DNA of 64,000 nucleotides from Pegoplata infirma (lineage: Eukaryota > Arthropoda > Insecta > Diptera > Anthomyiidae). The stretch spans positions 287,327,530-287,391,529 of the forward strand of contig OY992536.1 of NCBI GenBank assembly GCA_963921195.1, written 5' to 3'. Below the pieces are notes generated by a model. It saw only the letters and a list, made by a program, of their open reading frames with translations. It did no database searches and was not told the origin of the DNA. Each line of letters begins with the position of its first letter. The first letter of the stretch is position 1. Shown piece by piece: positions 1-12,244 of the stretch. The position numbers were made by a program, and so were the translations under genes.

Positions 1-115
1 TCTGCACAGTGGCTCTCAGATTTTAAGACAGATTCTAATACCTTTTTTCCATAGAAAAAGTTTTAGATTCTAAGACCTTATCCCAAGGAAAAAGTTCTTA
101 TACATTTTACCATGG
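1..115. repeat. Degenerate copy of the TCTCAGATTCTGAGA minisatellite
   Basis: Three to four decayed units with the pattern 'cagattctaagac' plus 'tttttccatagaaaaag' resemble the units of the large array at 49.57-52.58 kb. The motif ends at about 110. The copy is truncated by the window edge, so its full size is unknown. Confidence 0.6.
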
Positions 116-1560
116 CACTATGGTTCCAAATCAATTTTTTTTTTGCATAAATTCCAAAAATGAAGCAAATTCGCTAGTTTTGAATCTGGAATGCTGCTTT
201 ATCTCTTAACGCAATCAAAGAATGATTTTCCAAAAAAAAAAATTGAAAAAAAAAAAATTTTTCGGAAATTTTTTTTTGAAAATTTTTTTTTTTTTTTGGA
301 AAAAAAAAATTATCAACAATAATATATTTGTAGTAGTCAGTTAGCTCGGCCGAAGGCAAAAAAATTATAGTTAAAAAAAATTTAAAGATGTGTCACGCAA
401 AAAACCGAAAATTTTGCCAACATTTATGCTTAACTAAAATGGCAATTGTGAGAGTTTGCCGAAAAATGCTGGCTAGATGTTAATTTAAGTATTAAATAGA
501 CCATCTAGAAAACACTTTCACATTTAAAGACTCATGCAAGTTGGCGCCCAAACACAACTTTTTGTCCACGAAAGATATAGGCTATTTTGGCTTCAAAATC
601 CTTAAAACCGCGACCCCCAAGAATAATGCCAAAGATGCATGAAATTAAAAATTGGAGTTTTTAATAATAACTACTTTCCTTGGGCTTCAATTTTCCTTTT
701 TAGCCTTTTTATAATTTTCTTTTTTCCCCATTTGCTGTTTGTATAGTTGTAATATGGTTTTGATCCCGATTTAATAATACGCCTTAAAACTATAAACTTT
801 GAAACCCTGGCAGACTGGCAGTATTGCCATCAATTTTTTTTTATTATACTTTCTTAATGGCTTGGAGTGTTCCATTGAGAAACTGTATAAGCTTTTGGAA
901 ATTCGTTAAATTCTTCTTTTTTAATTTCTGCCAAAAAATATGCATTTGGAACCATAGTGCATGGAAAAAGTCTCAGATTTTGGACCTTTTTTAACTGCTT
1001 TATTTTATTTAGTACTTTTACTTGTTGTTTGTGTATCAATTTTTCTGTTTTAATTCCAATCACGGTACTGCTAAAAAACGTTCAGGTCCCAAAGAAATTA
1101 CAAAACCTTCTGGGCATACAGCATTGTAGTATAACCTTAGCAATGTATAAAAACGTCCTCAAACAAATATATGGATGTTCGAAAAAGATATTTCGTTTTA
1201 AAAAAATGGATCTGGTAACCAAAGTTAGTTGCCACTACAATAAATTTGTCTAATAGCTTTTAAGGTGCTCAAACCGAATATGCCTCAAAAATTGATCTAT
1301 CTCTAACCTCAAAACTTTTCAAAACATCTGAAAATAATCTTTTTTTTTTCTTCAGAATGCTTTTGGAATTTTTCAGATATCTTTTTTCATTACGGAGATA
1401 TCGATGGAAGAAACTATTGCATTTCGGTCTAAATATCTTTCAATAAGAAAACAATAACTTTTGAGTTGAGCTCACCCGCTAATAGTTTTCAAGCAATGCC
1501 ACCAAAGATATTTTTTAAAATATTTTTTTACACTGAAGCCGTTCAATGAAAGCCGATTAT
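116..1560. other. AT-rich sequence without recognised features
   Basis: Long A and T runs with short chance open frames only. No motif, codon pattern or repeat boundary that I recognise. Likely old intergenic or intronic sequence. Confidence 0.5.
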
Positions 1561-1699
1561 GAAATCCGTTCGTGAGGTATCTCAGATTTTTTGTTTAGCG
1601 TACGGCGTAATACATGAAGTTTTATAAATCTTTAATTGGGTAAACATTTTGGAGGGCATTTTAATTAATAAAATACATAAAAGTACATAAAATTTTGCG

Positions 1700-1850
1700 T
1701 TTAATCTTAAATTTTAATATAAAATTTATTTTATTCGGTTAATCGAATAATTTAAATTTAATCGATTAATAACCGATTAAATCTGAACCCCGACTAATTA
1801 TTTGCTCGATAAACCGATTAAACAAGAAACCCGATTAATTGAATACCCTA
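1700..1850. mobile_element. hAT-like terminal fragment rich in AATCGATTAA motifs
   Basis: The stretch carries repeated 'aaccgattaa' and 'attaatcgatt' motifs and ends in 'gaataccctag', which read from the other strand starts CTAGGGTATTC, a hAT-like terminus. It resembles in style the element at 5505-6680. No matching opposite end or target duplication was found, so this is a remnant call. Confidence 0.35.
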
Positions 1851-4345
1851 GTCGGAACGGAAATAGAACCCGGAAACCAACTATGTCTCTTCGAAGTCCA
1901 AGTACTGACGATGGAAGACTGGGCAGAAAACTCTGTTATGACAAAGAATGCAACCTTAATTATTGATGGGTACATGTTGGGGAACGCCTTGAATTCAGGG
2001 CCTGTTTGAGATTTTCGGACAAATGTACCATTATCCTGGTAAAGCTATTTACAATTGATAAAGTCACACAGATGATAATGGCAAGGGACGTAAGTCCTCT
2101 AAAGGCCTTAGAATTGAACACTGTGAAATCGGGAATCGTTTGGATTTGTATACCTTCGCCAAAGCCGACAGCACACAGTCAAGCTTATCTGGTTTCCTAG
2201 ACATAGTGAGATCGCTGGGATCGAATTGGCTGATGAATGTGCAAGGAATGGGTCTGAGTCGATGGTGGAACAGGTGGAGCCTGACTTCTCGGTTTCTATA
2301 GTAGAGTTGATGAACGAAATTTACTATTTATTAGGGGATAGGTTAAAGGGTAAGTGGATGTGACTGGCTACGTGTATGATATCACGAGAGAGTCTTTCTG
2401 CATTCGAAATTGAAAAAGCCGCGCAATGATTATGACAAGGTACTTACGTCCTTGCGCCATAAATATTTTCGCAGATAGTATCGGAGCTCTAATGGCCTTG
2501 AAATCGAACACTGTGAAATCCGGAATCGTTAGGAAATGTGGACAATTCCTTCACCGAATCCGACAGCACACTGTCGAGTTGTTCTGTGCCTTGGAGAATA
2601 GTGGGAAATAATTGGGTGATAAATGTGCAAGTGCTCTGAATATGTGGAAGAAGTGGATCGGTTCCAAAAGTAGAGTTGATAAATGAAATTAAGAGTATAT
2701 TAGGAAATAGTATAATGGATAGGTGGATATAACTGATAACGTGTAGGATATCGCGAACCCTGTGTCCAATGCCAAGTGCTAAAAGGACTGAGAGTCTTTT
2801 TACTTTCGAAGTTGAAAAAGCCGCTCAGATGAATATGCCAAGGGACTCACATCCTTGCGCCATAAATATTTTCGCAGATAGTCTGATAGACCTGCCTAAA
2901 TGATGTCTCATTGACTTCTGTTGCAGAGTATCGAAGGAAATCGGGGTGGTTTAACTTAAGATTTTTGTACCAGAAATGTTAATGACAAGGGACTTAAATA
3001 TTGTCGCCAATAGTCTCGCAGCTCTAAAGGACTTGAAATTGAACACTGTGAAATCAGGAATCGTTAGGAACTGTATACAATCCCTTCACTGAATCCGACA
3101 GCACTTAGTCGAGTAGTTCTGGGACCCTGGACATAGTGGGATCGCTGGGAACGAATTGGCAGTGGATCAGGTGGGTTCTGACATTTCGGTTCCTATAGAA
3201 AGGTTGATGAACGAAATTGACAGTATATTAGGGATTAGAATAAAGGATAGGTGAATATTACTGACTACGTGTAGGATATCGCGAACCCTACGACCAATGC
3301 CAAGTCCTAACAGAACAGAAAGTCTTTTTAATTTTGGTAAACGGGCGGTTTTCCAATTGGTATGAGTACTCACAGGACATTGTATAATCGTAAAGATGGT
3401 CGTGCGAATGGGAAGGTCTGACAGGGACTATTGTAGGAGTTGTGGAGAAGTAGAGAAGGAAAAGTCAACGAATCTTCGGGTCTCATGAAGCGCCGCTTTA
3501 AGTATTTTGGGGCAAAATAAAGAATGTCAAAACGACTTCTCCAGCAAAATATCATAGGGAATCGGTAGAACATGTATAATTTTGTAGCAGAGTGTTGTAG
3601 GGAAGTTGTAATTTAGGGGATCATAATGGGTCTTATACACAGAAAGAAATAAAAAAAAAATTTGAGTAAATTTTTAATACTATTGAGTAAAAAATTACTC
3701 AATTTTCCACCAGTAAACGATTTAATAGTATTGAGTAAATTTTTAATAAAAATTTATTAAATGTTTGCCAAAAAAATTTGAGTAAATTTTTAATTGACAC
3801 TATTAAGTGCAGGAACAGAACAAGAAGCACCACCTTTTAAAAACAGAACAAGTTTTATTTCACATCGGCGCCGGCCACCGGTTTAATCTGCCAAACCGTA
3901 TGGAAAAAGTCGTGCCGGGCTTATTCTGTTTCTACTCTAAAAAAAACAAAGTTTAAAAAAATTTCATATTTTTTTACAAAGAAAAAAAAACATGTTTTTT
4001 CAAACTTTACCAAATATATTTTTGTCTTAAAGACATAAAAAAATTTTATAAATATGATTACAAACTTTCATGTATATATACAAAAAACTATAAACTAAAC
4101 GAGAATTAAAAAAACTAAGAAAATTCCAAAAAAAAATTAAAAAAGCTATTAAATTCTTATTAAATTATTTACTCAATTTGTTTTTAAATTTTTGAGTAAT
4201 TTTTTAATTGCGTCAATTAAAAAATTACTCAAAACTTTTTTTAAATTTAAACAAGTGATTACTCAAATTGTTTTTCCCCATATTTTTTTCTGTGTAGCTT
4301 CCTAAGGAATTCACCAAATGTCGGACACACAACTAACCTATGAAA
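1850..4345 (+). pseudogene. LOA/I-like non-LTR retrotransposon remnant (RNase H and C-terminal part), interrupted by a MITE
   Basis: Translated pieces in shifting frames match the ribonuclease H and C-terminal Cys/His part of an ORF2 polyprotein: 'TDG' near 1960, 'ADSIGAL' near 2475, 'GHSGIAGNELAD' near 2200-2235, then a Cys/His tail near 3415-3495. The same order is seen in the better copy at 40.4-41.7 kb. The RNase H core is present in several partial copies one after another (about 2050-2360, 2417-2780, 2818-2900, 2985-3300). The 3' untranslated part resumes after the MITE at 3638-4294 and ends near 'caactaacctatg', which corresponds to the CCTAACCTAAC tail of the 41.7 kb copy. Many stops and frameshifts; not functional. 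Confidence 0.7.
3638..4294. mobile_element. TA-flanked MITE, 'CACAGAAA' family, copy 1
   Basis: Ends are inverted: 'cacagaaagaaata' on the left and 'tatttttttctgtg' on the right, flanked by TA at 3636-3637 and 4295-4296. The interior repeats 'gagtaaatttttaat' and its complement. It shares nearly all of its length with the copy at 23384-23941, but has about 150 extra bases (3800-3945, moderately GC-rich) absent there. It sits in the 3' end of the LOA-like remnant, which continues on both sides. Confidence 0.85.
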
Positions 4346-5496
4346 AAAATCCTTTACTTCCGGTACTTCTTATTAAATGAACGCTGAGACGAATGACTAA
4401 AATCTAAAAATTTCCATTTATTACTTAAAAATAACCCTTTAATGCAAATAATGAAAAATTTAAATAATTAAAACCCACAAAATTTTCCTTGGACTCTTTT
4501 GTCATTTTCCCTCTTATCTTTAATTACAAATTGTTCATTCTTTAAACCCAAATATTTCCACGTTGTCAACTTTAATTGATTTTATTTAACTTTGCTTTTA
4601 GTAACAAAGTATGCAATGTAATTTAGAGAAACGCGTGTCAATAATTAAGTTCCTCTAACCCAAAGAATATTGCAAACCAAATTTTGCAAACCCTTCTCGT
4701 CCACAAACGCCGTTACTTACATACATTCAACCCCATTAAAATCGAAAACAATTTAACGTTTTTGCAACGCAATGCTACAGATGAAAGAGATCAAATTGCA
4801 TGAATGCTGTTGAAAACTGTTGTGTTGTTATTGTTGATGCAATTGGTGTCCTTTATAGAAATAAAGGACCTTTCTTCCCTATGCTAAAGTTTTGTGTATA
4901 ATTTTTAACCCTTTTTTGCTGGAAATAAGTATGTTTAGAATGGTAGATAGTGTAGGGTATGAGTTTGGCGCATGTGTTATACGTTGTATGAATTGTTGTT
5001 TGCATTGTCAGGATATTTTATCCTTTTTGTAATGCATACAAGCGTGTGTTAGTGTGTTTGTGCATGAGCGTATAAGTGTGTGTGTTTGTTGTGTTTTCCT
5101 TGATTGTTTGTTGTTATTGTTATGTGGGTGATTTTTTTTTGTATTTTAGCGCTTTTATACTTAAACTACAGCAATTTTTTGCGCTTTGTCAGTCTTTTTA
5201 ATGAAATTTTTCGTAATGATGAAAATTTTTCGCTAAAAACCAAAAAGGGTTCTTTTTTGTGTATTTTTTTTTTAATTCTACAATAAAATGAGAGTAAAAG
5301 GAGTTTCTTTTCTTGTGTGTTAAGGATGCCTTTTGCTTTTGTTGTCTGTGTTGGTTTGTGTGTTAAAAGAAGCGTTAAATAAAGGAGTTGAGTTTTGTGC
5401 ATCATGATTGTATTTTATTTTGTATTGTTGTGCATTGAGTTGTTTTTTTTTGTATGTTTTATTCTATTTAAAATGTGGTTTTATTCCATTCTATAG
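4346..5496. other. Non-coding AT-rich sequence
   Basis: No repeat boundaries or coding pattern. Contains TG-rich and GTT-rich simple stretches around 5030-5130. Possibly ordinary host intron or intergenic DNA. Confidence 0.5.
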
Positions 5497-5504
5497 AACT
5501 AAAC

Positions 5505-6680
5505 TAGAGTTTGCAAAACGATTAAAATCGTAATCGTAATCGCGATTAATCGCACCAATTAATCGTAATCGTAATCGACAAAAAAAATCATGCGATTACG
5601 ATTAATCATTTTCTATCAAATTTATTGTTTTGATAACGAATTTAATACATAATATGGAAAATTTCCTCCAAAAAAATTTGGAATTTTGAAAAAAGTTTAA
5701 AAATATAAATTATTTGCTATACATTTTATTGATTTTGGCATGCTGAATACGAATATCAAAAATTTTCTGATTTCGATCGCACGGTTTTCGAGATATCGCT
5801 ATTAAAACTTGTCAAAAAATATCCAAAAGTGACATTAAATAAATTTAATTTTTTTTTCATTGATCCTTTTATAAAACTTTTTAAAAAAAAAACTGTTATT
5901 TAAACTTGATTTGAGCCAAATCGGATTATTTAAAACCGTGCAGCTTTTCGATCGATTTTTTAATTGTTCGAAAGTTTTCTAAAAATCTAAAGTTTTGATC
6001 GAAAGCCCCCACAGGTTCAAATTATCGGATTCGACTTAACTTAAAATGAAAGTTCGTCTCAAGCTTAAGGGGAAAAAATGTTGAAATTTAAAAAAAAAAA
6101 TTGGGCTTTTTTTTTGGAAAACCGATTTTTTTTCCAAATTGGGAATTATATCTCGAAACCCGCTTGACCAAATTTATTGTTTTTATATTCATATTTTTTC
6201 TTAAAAGCATAGCAAGATGTATTTTTTAATTTTCAAAAATCTAAAACTTTGGTCGCCGCTACGGGTTAACCTAATTCGAGTGACCTCAAATTTGCACCAC
6301 GTACATAAATATATTGTGCTCGATTTGGGAGCACTTTTTCACAATTCACATAATTTTTAAAAATTTTATATCCTTTCGAATTTTAAGATTTTTAAATTTT
6401 TATTGTGTAATTATTGAATGTGTTAAAATTCGAAGGAATAACAAATTTTAAAAATTAGGTGAATGGTGAAAAAGTACTCCCAAATCGAGCACTTTATATG
6501 TTAAAAATATTAATTTTTGTATTTTTGTACGTTTGGAAATTCAAATTTTAAAAGATTTTTTTAATAAATCTATTGCAAATCAATTTATTTAAAAATTCAA
6601 TTAATCGATAATCGCGATTAACGGCGATTTTTTTAATCGTAATCGCGATTATGAGATATCTCGATTATTTGCAAACTCTA
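5505..6680. mobile_element. Non-autonomous hAT element with 8 bp target duplication
   Basis: Terminal inverted repeats 'tagagtttgcaaa' (left) and 'tttgcaaactcta' (right) are flanked by an exact 8 bp duplication, aactaaac, at 5497-5504 and 6681-6688. Both subterminal regions are packed with ATCGCGATTA-type motifs, likely transposase binding sites by analogy with hAT elements. No transposase reading frame is present over 1176 bp. The interior (5820-6480) is related to sequence at 28.25-28.86 kb. Confidence 0.9.
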
Positions 6681-6688
6681 AACTAAAC

Positions 6689-7790
6689 AACAGATATTGT
6701 TGTTTAGTTGTTGTTTAAAAAAATTCTATTGTTAAAATTTTGTATAGAATAGAATGGAATATGTATGTATGTATGAATTGTTTTGTTGGTTCCTCTTCTA
6801 ACACCATCCATATTCATAGAAATAATGAATATTATTTTTATTATGGTGATTTTAACATACGTTACTTGTTGTTGTGTTATTGTTGTTGTTGTCGTTGCAA
6901 TTGTTTGTTTGTTTGTTAAATTTAGAATATCTTAAACTTTTTTACATAATACATGTACGTACCACTAACATTTACCCAAAACATTTTGTTGTAGAGTCCT
7001 TTAACCCTTGCTTTTCATAGATTTTTCTTATATAACTATCCTGCTGTGTTTTAAATTTATTTGAAATAAAACCTAAAAACTCAAAGACAACAAAAATAAT
7101 TCCCTTTACGACCATTTAAATACAATTTTCATATAAAAAAATAAAATAAAAACAGCAATACCAAAAAACCAGAGGTTTCCTGATAAAACAAAAAATAAAT
7201 AAAACAACTCATATGAGATTTTCCAAAATAATAAAAAATATAAAAAAAAAAACAAAAGTCCACTGGCATTGTAATGACAAAAGCAAAGAACCCGATTTAA
7301 CCCAGAAATCACAGTTTCTCTAGTGTATGCGAGGGTTAATTTATGTGTTTATTTAGTACTATGAGGTTATATTTTGCATATTGGTGTATACTGCATCTTG
7401 GTTTAGCGTTTTTATTACTCATACGTATACGTTATATAATTAATTATTTTGTAAAATTATCATAGTGTAATCTTTAAAGTTTTTTTCTCGAAAACCAGCC
7501 AAAACACATCTCTGAAAATTTAGGAAATTTTTAAATGTAAAAAAACAAGTGGCCGACTCTATGAATACCCTCCACAATGCCTTTTATAAAGGACAGAAAA
7601 TTTTCTAACGTAAAAAAAATTAACAATTTTGATTAGAAATATTTTACTTTAAGTAAAAAACTTTTTTCATTTTTGTAAAAAAAAATAAAAATTACTCACT
7701 TTTTGTTTTGAGTGTTAATTTAGTTTAGTGCAAAAATATTTTTGATTGACAAAAATACAAAAATAATAATGAAATTTTGTGGCTTACCAA
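6689..7790. other. Non-coding AT-rich sequence
   Basis: Simple GTT and TTTG runs (6860-6920), otherwise nothing recognised. No open frame shows a known domain. Confidence 0.5.
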
Positions 7791-8169
7791 TATTCTTAAA
7801 TCCTCCAACCACAGTATGGAGGTATTCTCACTTTGTCATTCCGTGTGTAACGCATCAAAATATCGGTCATGGAACTTTCCGACTCGGAATGGGACGAAAC
7901 CAAAAGCGAAAGAAAGTTGACATTTTACATAACAAAACCCTCAAGGCTTTTTTAACATGATAATGTTTTTAGGCTGGTGTCTAATTTTAAAAAATTTGCA
8001 GGACGCCACCTCAGTTTGACTATATAAGCTAACAACTAACGAAAAAGTAAACAAAAATTACTATTTTTATTTCCTTAAAACCAAAAATTTTAATAACTTG
8101 GGTTTGTAACTTGGATAATAAGCCACCTCGTGGTGAATAAACCCGTTTTTCACCAGCTGGTGAATGTAC

Positions 8170-8460
8170 CATAATTATTTTTTAACAAAAAAAAAAATTT
8201 TTTTAATCAAAAATTTTTTTTCATCCATTTTTATTTTCATCAATTTTTTTTCCATCAATTTTTTTTTTTCAATCAAATTTTTTCATCAATTTTTTTTTTT
8301 AATTTTTTTTTAATTTTATTTTGATAACATTTTTTTTTCATTAAATTTTTTTTTCATCAAATTTTTTTTTTATCAATATTTTTTTAACAATTTTTTTCCC
8401 ATCAAATTTTTTTTCATCAAAATTTTTCTTTCACCAAAAATTTTGGGTTCATTAAATTTT
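8170..8460. repeat. Low-complexity 'tttttcatcaa' tract
   Basis: Degenerate short tandem of T-runs separated by 'catcaa', about 290 bp, directly before the F1 repeat. Confidence 0.7.
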
Positions 8461-8461
8461 T

Positions 8462-9131
8462 TATACCCTACACCACTCTGTGGTACAGGGTATAATGAGT
8501 TTGTGCTGATGTTAGTAACGACCCTAAATATTGGTCCTAGACCTACCTTCAAATATACCGATCGACTCAGAATCACTTTTTTCACAAATTTGAAACTGAA
8601 GCATCTTTTGGCCCAAGGACGAAGCCTTTTGAAATTGAAAAAAAAACCGGTCCATGTTAAGACCTAGCCCCTATACAAACGCCCCCTTTGGATTCGGGAC
8701 TCTAATAACTGTATTTTAATAGATATCGCTTTGAAATACAGGTAATCAAATTTTTTATGCACGAATCATCATTCCAAATTTCAAAGGAATCGGGTCAGTC
8801 CTTCTGGTTGTCCTCACACAAACCAACCTCCCGATATTCACATAATTCCCTCAAAATCCTAAAAATGGAAATATTTGATATAAATTTTTTTTTTAGGTGT
8901 TAAACGTGTACTTTATTAACCAAATCAAATTGGAATTTAATTGGACCATTTTTAGACTTAGTCCACCACTTCAAAATTTCGACAGATATTCAGTTAAATC
9001 ACTAAATAAATTTCTTACAAAAGATAGATTCAATCGGTCCATGTTTGGACTTGAGACCCATTTTCCGGAAAACACTGGTGTAGGGTATCATATGGTCGGT
9101 CTTGACCGACTATAACTTTCTTACTTGTTTT
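8462..9131 (+). mobile_element. Short dispersed repeat F1 ('TATACCCTACACC' type), copy 1, complete
   Basis: Starts with a hairpin 'tataccctacaccactctg'/'tggtacagggtata' and ends with a second hairpin 'gtcggtcttgaccgac' followed by 'ttacttgtttt'. Other copies lie inverted at about 22695-23297 and 33006-35278. It has no long open frame. The end structure (hairpin close to a fixed 3' end, no TIR) recalls Helitron/Helentron-derived short elements, but the class is not proven. Confidence 0.75.
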
Positions 9132-11039
9132 AACATAGTTTTGTTTTTCGTGAAAAAAAATCATTTTATTTTACCAAAACTACTTTTTCACCAAGTCTTA
9201 ACTTTTCGAATACAAATTTTCCATTTGCTTATCAAATGTACATAAAACAAGTCAGAGTGTTATATTCTTTGGTGCCGAATCATTTATACTCTCCAAAGTG
9301 TAAAAACACTTTTTTTTACTTATTTTTGCACTCACTTACGAAATTTACAGCTCTTTTGGTTTTTTAATGGGGTCGTCGACTGATATTTCAATTCGTTTTG
9401 CATGGAATAGCAAAGTAATATAAAATTATTTTTTCTAAAAAAAACTTTGCTTTGGCAAGTACACCCAAATCTTCCGCAAAACATTATCATGATTTAATGT
9501 TTTGGGCAAGAGTACAAAATTCGCAGGCATTTTTTAGTTCAGAGCTAGATTTTAAAACATTTAAAATTTTTGTGTACTTAACATGTCCTACTTTATTGGC
9601 CCTGGACATGTGGGGTCCAGCGGCCAAACTTAAGCTCGAAATTACGTTTGCTATAACCGGTATGAATTTAGGCTACAACCGGTCCAGTACCTACTTACTG
9701 AATATACAAATCATTGATAAGAAACAACTGTGCATCGTTGCGTATGATTGTTATTTAATGGGAATTACAAGATTAATCATACGCCACCCATACAGTATTA
9801 AGCAATTACTATTGTAATTATAATAAAAGTTCACCAACTTCAAATGCGTGTAAAAAAATCTAGCTCTGATCTAGGAAAAGGCCTTGAGGGTTTTGTTATG
9901 GAATATGACAACTTTCGTTTGCTTTTGGTTTCATCCCATTCCGATTTTGGTTGTTGCACTGTGTTATTAATCAGTGATCGATTCTAAGACATTCTAGCGA
10001 TGTCCGTCCGTCCGTCTGTGGAGCACACGATACAGTCCAAAATAAAAGAGCTAGACTACCAAAGTTCGGAAATGTAGAAAATCGTTTCCATTTTTGCAAA
10101 ATAATTTTGACAATGGAATCTGACAAATTCCGAAACACGTGTCGATTAAGTCTTGCAAAAATGACCAACATAAATAAATTTAAAACAAAAACAAAAATAA
10201 CACTACGTAACATCAAATTTGCGACATGAGGTCTGACCATCATTTCTATATAATTAAGGCATGCTGATTTCAATGGTGAAGTCCGTTTTTGAATCAATGG
10301 AACAGTTTTCTTGCAAATCTTCATCAAAGTTTTGCCCATTTTTTTGCGGTTTTTTATTTTAAAAAAGATCTGCTTGCACAAATTTAAATCTGTTTGATTC
10401 GGGAAATGTGAATTATACCAATAGCAATATATTAAGTACGAATTTGGATTAAATTGTTTTCGTTTAAGTGGTAAAAATCGCGATTTTTATCATAATTTAT
10501 TAATTTTGCGATTTTTTTGGCAATCCCGTAAATTATTTCAAGACCTGATCTGATTTATGTAAAAAGACTAATGTGAGTTATTAATTTATGCAGAAAAAAA
10601 AATTATATATATGTAACTTTTTTTGCAATTCGCGAAAAATCTTTTTGTTATAAAGGTGGCATCCCTTTAAAATGAGATGTATCGCTTCATCTTTTAGTAT
10701 AATATGTAAGCATGCCTAAAAACCTTATGTTTCAAATTTCAAGCAAAAAAGTTTATATTTGCAAAAGTTTTCTTCACAAAAACTGTTTTTAAAATACCTT
10801 ATTTAACAAAATTTTTATATTTATGGCTAACAAAACATAAAAATAAATAACATAGTTTTAGGAGTTTTACGATAACAAAAATAAAATATATTAAGGGGAT
10901 TCACTTAAACCTAATGAAATATTTTAAATGTTTTTGTAAATATAAACTTTAAACATAATGGTTTTCAAAATAAAATGTCTGTCCAATTTGCAAAAAAACA
11001 GATGACAATGCACCGGAAATTTGGCATGTGAGAAATCTA

Positions 11040-11226
11040 CTAGTTTTTAAAGATGCAAGTTGCTACATTTGTAAAAAAAAGTTGTAAATTTACAAAAAAA
11101 AAAACTTGTAAATTAACAATGTTATTAGCAAAAAACTTACAAAAAAGCTCGTAATTTTTACTAGAGGAGGTAGCAAAAAAAAAAGTTACAAACTTTTCTT
11201 TTAATTTTAAAAGGCTTTTCTTAGTG
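11040..11226. mobile_element. 'ATTTACAAG' TA-MITE fragment (copy a1)
   Basis: Contains the family motifs 'gttgtaaatttacaa', 'gctcgtaatttttactag' and 'gaggtagcaaaaaa', and ends 'cttttcttagtg' followed by TA. About 190 bp of the normal ~515 bp remain, and the left end is unclear. Confidence 0.65.
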
Positions 11227-11233
11227 TATAGTA

Positions 11234-12091
11234 GAGTGTCCCTTATTTTGGAAATGTTGGAAATGTTGAGACGGTACCCGATCATTTTTTCCTTTTAACT
11301 TAAAAATAACTGAGGAAAAATTTTACGCCCCTACGACCACGCCTTTCGTACGCGACGGAGCCTTAAAGGGCCTAAAAAATCATTTTCCATACAAACCAAA
11401 AAAAAATTGCTTTGATTTTTAATTTTTTTGTTATTATTATATTACTTGGTCACGACAAAAAAATTGATTTAGGTGGAGTAGGGCTTTCAGCTCTAAAAAA
11501 TTTTTGGAAAAAAAAAATTTTGAGCTGCACGGGTCCTACGGTAAAAAATGTAAAAAAATATATTTTTTTAATTTTGACAGGCAACGCTTAAGTTGCTATG
11601 TTGATTTTAATGATATATATTCAAAAAAAATATTATTCATATATGTTACGGGTTTATCTTTTTCGAAAAAAAAAATTTGAGATGTTGGGGTCCAACGGTA
11701 AAAATTTTTAAAAAAATATTTTTTTTTTTAGTTTTGTCAAGCAACGCTTTTAGTTGCTATGTTGATTTAAATGATATATATTCATAAAAAAATTTATTTG
11801 TATCTGTGACATCTTTATCGTGTTCTAGAGCTGAAAGCCTTATCCCACCTAAATCAAATTTTTTGTCGTGAATAAGCTAACCAAGTAGTATAATAATTAA
11901 TAACAAAAAAAATTTAAAATCAAAAAAACAATTTTTTGGTTTGTATGGTAAAATGATTTTTTAGGCCCTTTAGGCCCCGTCACGTAGGGAAGGCGTGGTC
12001 GTAAGGGCGTAAAATTTTTTCTCAGTTATTTTTAAGTCAAAAGGAAAAAATGATCGGGTACCGTTTCAACATTTCAAAATAAGGGACACTC
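11234..12091. mobile_element. Palindromic TA-MITE with long arms and an inner duplication
   Basis: Flanked by TA (11232-11233 and 12092-12093). Termini 'gagtgtcccttattttg' and its complement begin arms of about 260 bp (to about 11500 and from about 11825). The centre is two direct ~165 bp copies (about 11504-11665 and 11670-11825), each with 'gcaacgctt' and 'gttgctatgttgattt'. No coding capacity. The whole can fold into a long hairpin. Confidence 0.85.
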
Positions 12092-12244
12092 TAGAGTAGA
12101 GGGATTGGACCGGTTTTTTAAAACCTTTAAAATCAGTTTTGTTTTCAACTGTAGGTTTTTTTTTTTTTTAATTTTGACTATTCAAAAAAATTGGATTTAA
12201 GTGCAAAAATATTTTTTAAGCAATGCCAACTGTTTTATGTATAA

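Larger units (their letters stand above)
7881..9963. mobile_element. Inverted-repeat element, 'CACAGTGC' family, copy 1 (left end truncated)
   Basis: The left flank (7881-7945) and right flank (9890-9963) are inverted copies, sharing 'gaaaccaaaagcgaaagaaa' on the left and its complement on the right. The right terminus is 'gttgcactgtg'. A second inner pair with 'agagctagatttt' lies at 9540 and 9850. The copy at 16642-19613 has both termini. The open frame across 9452-9817 lies in the repeat and shows no known domain. Confidence 0.65.
7795..10200 (+). mobile_element. Short dispersed repeat F2 ('TATACCCTCC' type), split by an insertion
   Basis: The left piece (about 7798-7880: 'cctccaaccacagtatgga' then 'ctttgtcattccgtgtgtaa') and the right piece (about 9964-10090: 'gacattctagcgatgtccg' and following) are consecutive parts of the F2 repeat, as seen uninterrupted at 31287-31860. 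They are separated by the inverted-repeat element at 7881-9963. The right limit is vague. Confidence 0.6.

Noticed and set aside
9452..9817. 121-codon open frame
   Set aside because: Lies inside the CACAGTG inverted-repeat family; the related copy at 16642-19613 does not keep the frame, and no domain is visible.
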